From Candidatus Eubacterium faecigallinarum (GTDB lineage: Bacteria; Bacillota; Clostridia; Oscillospirales; Acutalibacteraceae): DNA of 64,000 bases. Below are positions 63,848 through 64,000 of the stretch, piece after piece. Under the pieces are notes generated by a model. The model had not been told where the DNA came from. It worked only from the letters and a program-made list of their open reading frames with translations, and did no database searches. Numbering within the stretch: the stretch's first letter is position 1; the number at the start of each line of letters is the position of its first letter. The stretch lies in NCBI GenBank assembly GCA_019115455.1, contig DXDN01000008.1, positions 62,001 to 126,000 of the forward strand, read 5' to 3'. The position numbers and the translations under genes were made by a program.

Positions 63848-64000
63848 ATGCCAAAGACAAAATTTCAAGGTGCAGTATTTGGACTTATTATGTCATATAC
63901 AATGGCATTCGGTATGGAGGTCTATAATATTGCGGTAAAAATGGGATTCAATTTAAAACCCGGCGGATTTAGCAGTATGACTAACACCGTATTTTTACAG
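63848..64000 (+). CDS. DUF2798 family membrane protein (partial, 5' end only)
   Basis: Fifty-one codons are visible before the right edge. The protein starts MPKTKFQGAVFGLIMSYTMA, with a hydrophobic segment and the pattern FGMEVYNIAVKMG expected in DUF2798 proteins, which are small membrane proteins with two-helix repeats and no known function. AGGAGG lies 11 nt before the ATG at 63848. It has its own promoter and a hairpin leader. Confidence 0.75.
   Translation, partial: MPKTKFQGAVFGLIMSYTMAFGMEVYNIAVKMGFNLKPGGFSSMTNTVFLQ

Overview
This window reads as the chromosome of a low- to mid-GC, spore-forming Firmicute of class Clostridia, most likely an anaerobic gut Oscillospiraceae/Ruminococcaceae-type organism. 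The support is gene content: sigE with spoIIGA, an uninterrupted sigK, an ispH-rpsA fusion, a T-box leader, a glmS ribozyme, a CIRCE-controlled groESL, a fused-style pyr operon with pyrK, ferredoxin-type 2-oxoacid oxidoreductase, and Firmicute-type promoters and Shine-Dalgarno sites (GGAGG and very often GGTGA). The species assignment is inference. No rRNA, tRNA, insertion sequence, prophage or CRISPR array was seen; this is core chromosome rather than an accessory island.

Layout. 1-480: start of a 2-oxoacid:ferredoxin oxidoreductase gamma gene behind a T-box leader. 0.5-5.9 kb: sirtuin, DnaK-like and J-domain genes, then groES-groEL under HrcA/CIRCE. 5.9-10.4 kb: ispF, ispD, rqcH, nif3-like, trmK and a DUF1858 gene in one compact unit. 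10.5-15.2 kb: a DUF4364 gene and a pstSCAB-phoU phosphate uptake operon whose PstS is circularly permuted. 15.4-22.0 kb: ispH-rpsA fusion, plsC, cmk, a BaiN/HI0933-type flavoprotein and an ABC-F ATPase. 22.1-25.0 kb: manA, a DUF378 gene and the spoIIGA-sigE sporulation pair. 25.0-33.3 kb: cyclophilin, GH2 glycosidase, ABC exporter, SipW-like peptidase, a COG2509-type flavoprotein, a small P-loop protein, an APH-type kinase and a GNAT acetyltransferase. 33.3-40.4 kb: sigK, an orphan fumarase beta subunit, a coiled-coil protein, two tandem parvulin foldases and an O-antigen-ligase-like protein. 40.6-44.4 kb: a TrpXYZ-like ABC importer behind an iron-alcohol dehydrogenase. 44.6-55.3 kb: trmO and a complete nine-gene pyrimidine operon (pyrC-carA-carB-pyrK-pyrD-pyrF-pyrE-pyrB-pyrI). 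55.4-61.5 kb: a PfkB kinase, an orphan nucleoside-type receptor interrupted by InlB-like repeats, and a PNP-mtnA-mtaD methylthioadenosine salvage operon. 61.5-64 kb: glmS with its ribozyme and the start of a DUF2798 gene.

How the parts work together. Stress protein folding (groESL, DnaK/J), isoprenoid supply (ispD, ispF, ispH), phosphate uptake, pyrimidine synthesis and amino-sugar supply are housekeeping. sigE, spoIIGA and sigK provide mother-cell control of sporulation. The most unusual items are the permuted PstS, the repeat-split BMP-family receptor next to an MTA salvage operon that appears to deaminate first, the ispH-rpsA fusion with a well-placed internal ribosome-binding site, and a spoIIGA leader hairpin whose loop carries the promoter -10 element. 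Many start codons were moved downstream of the longest open frame because the Shine-Dalgarno site, or even the promoter, lies inside the longer frame.
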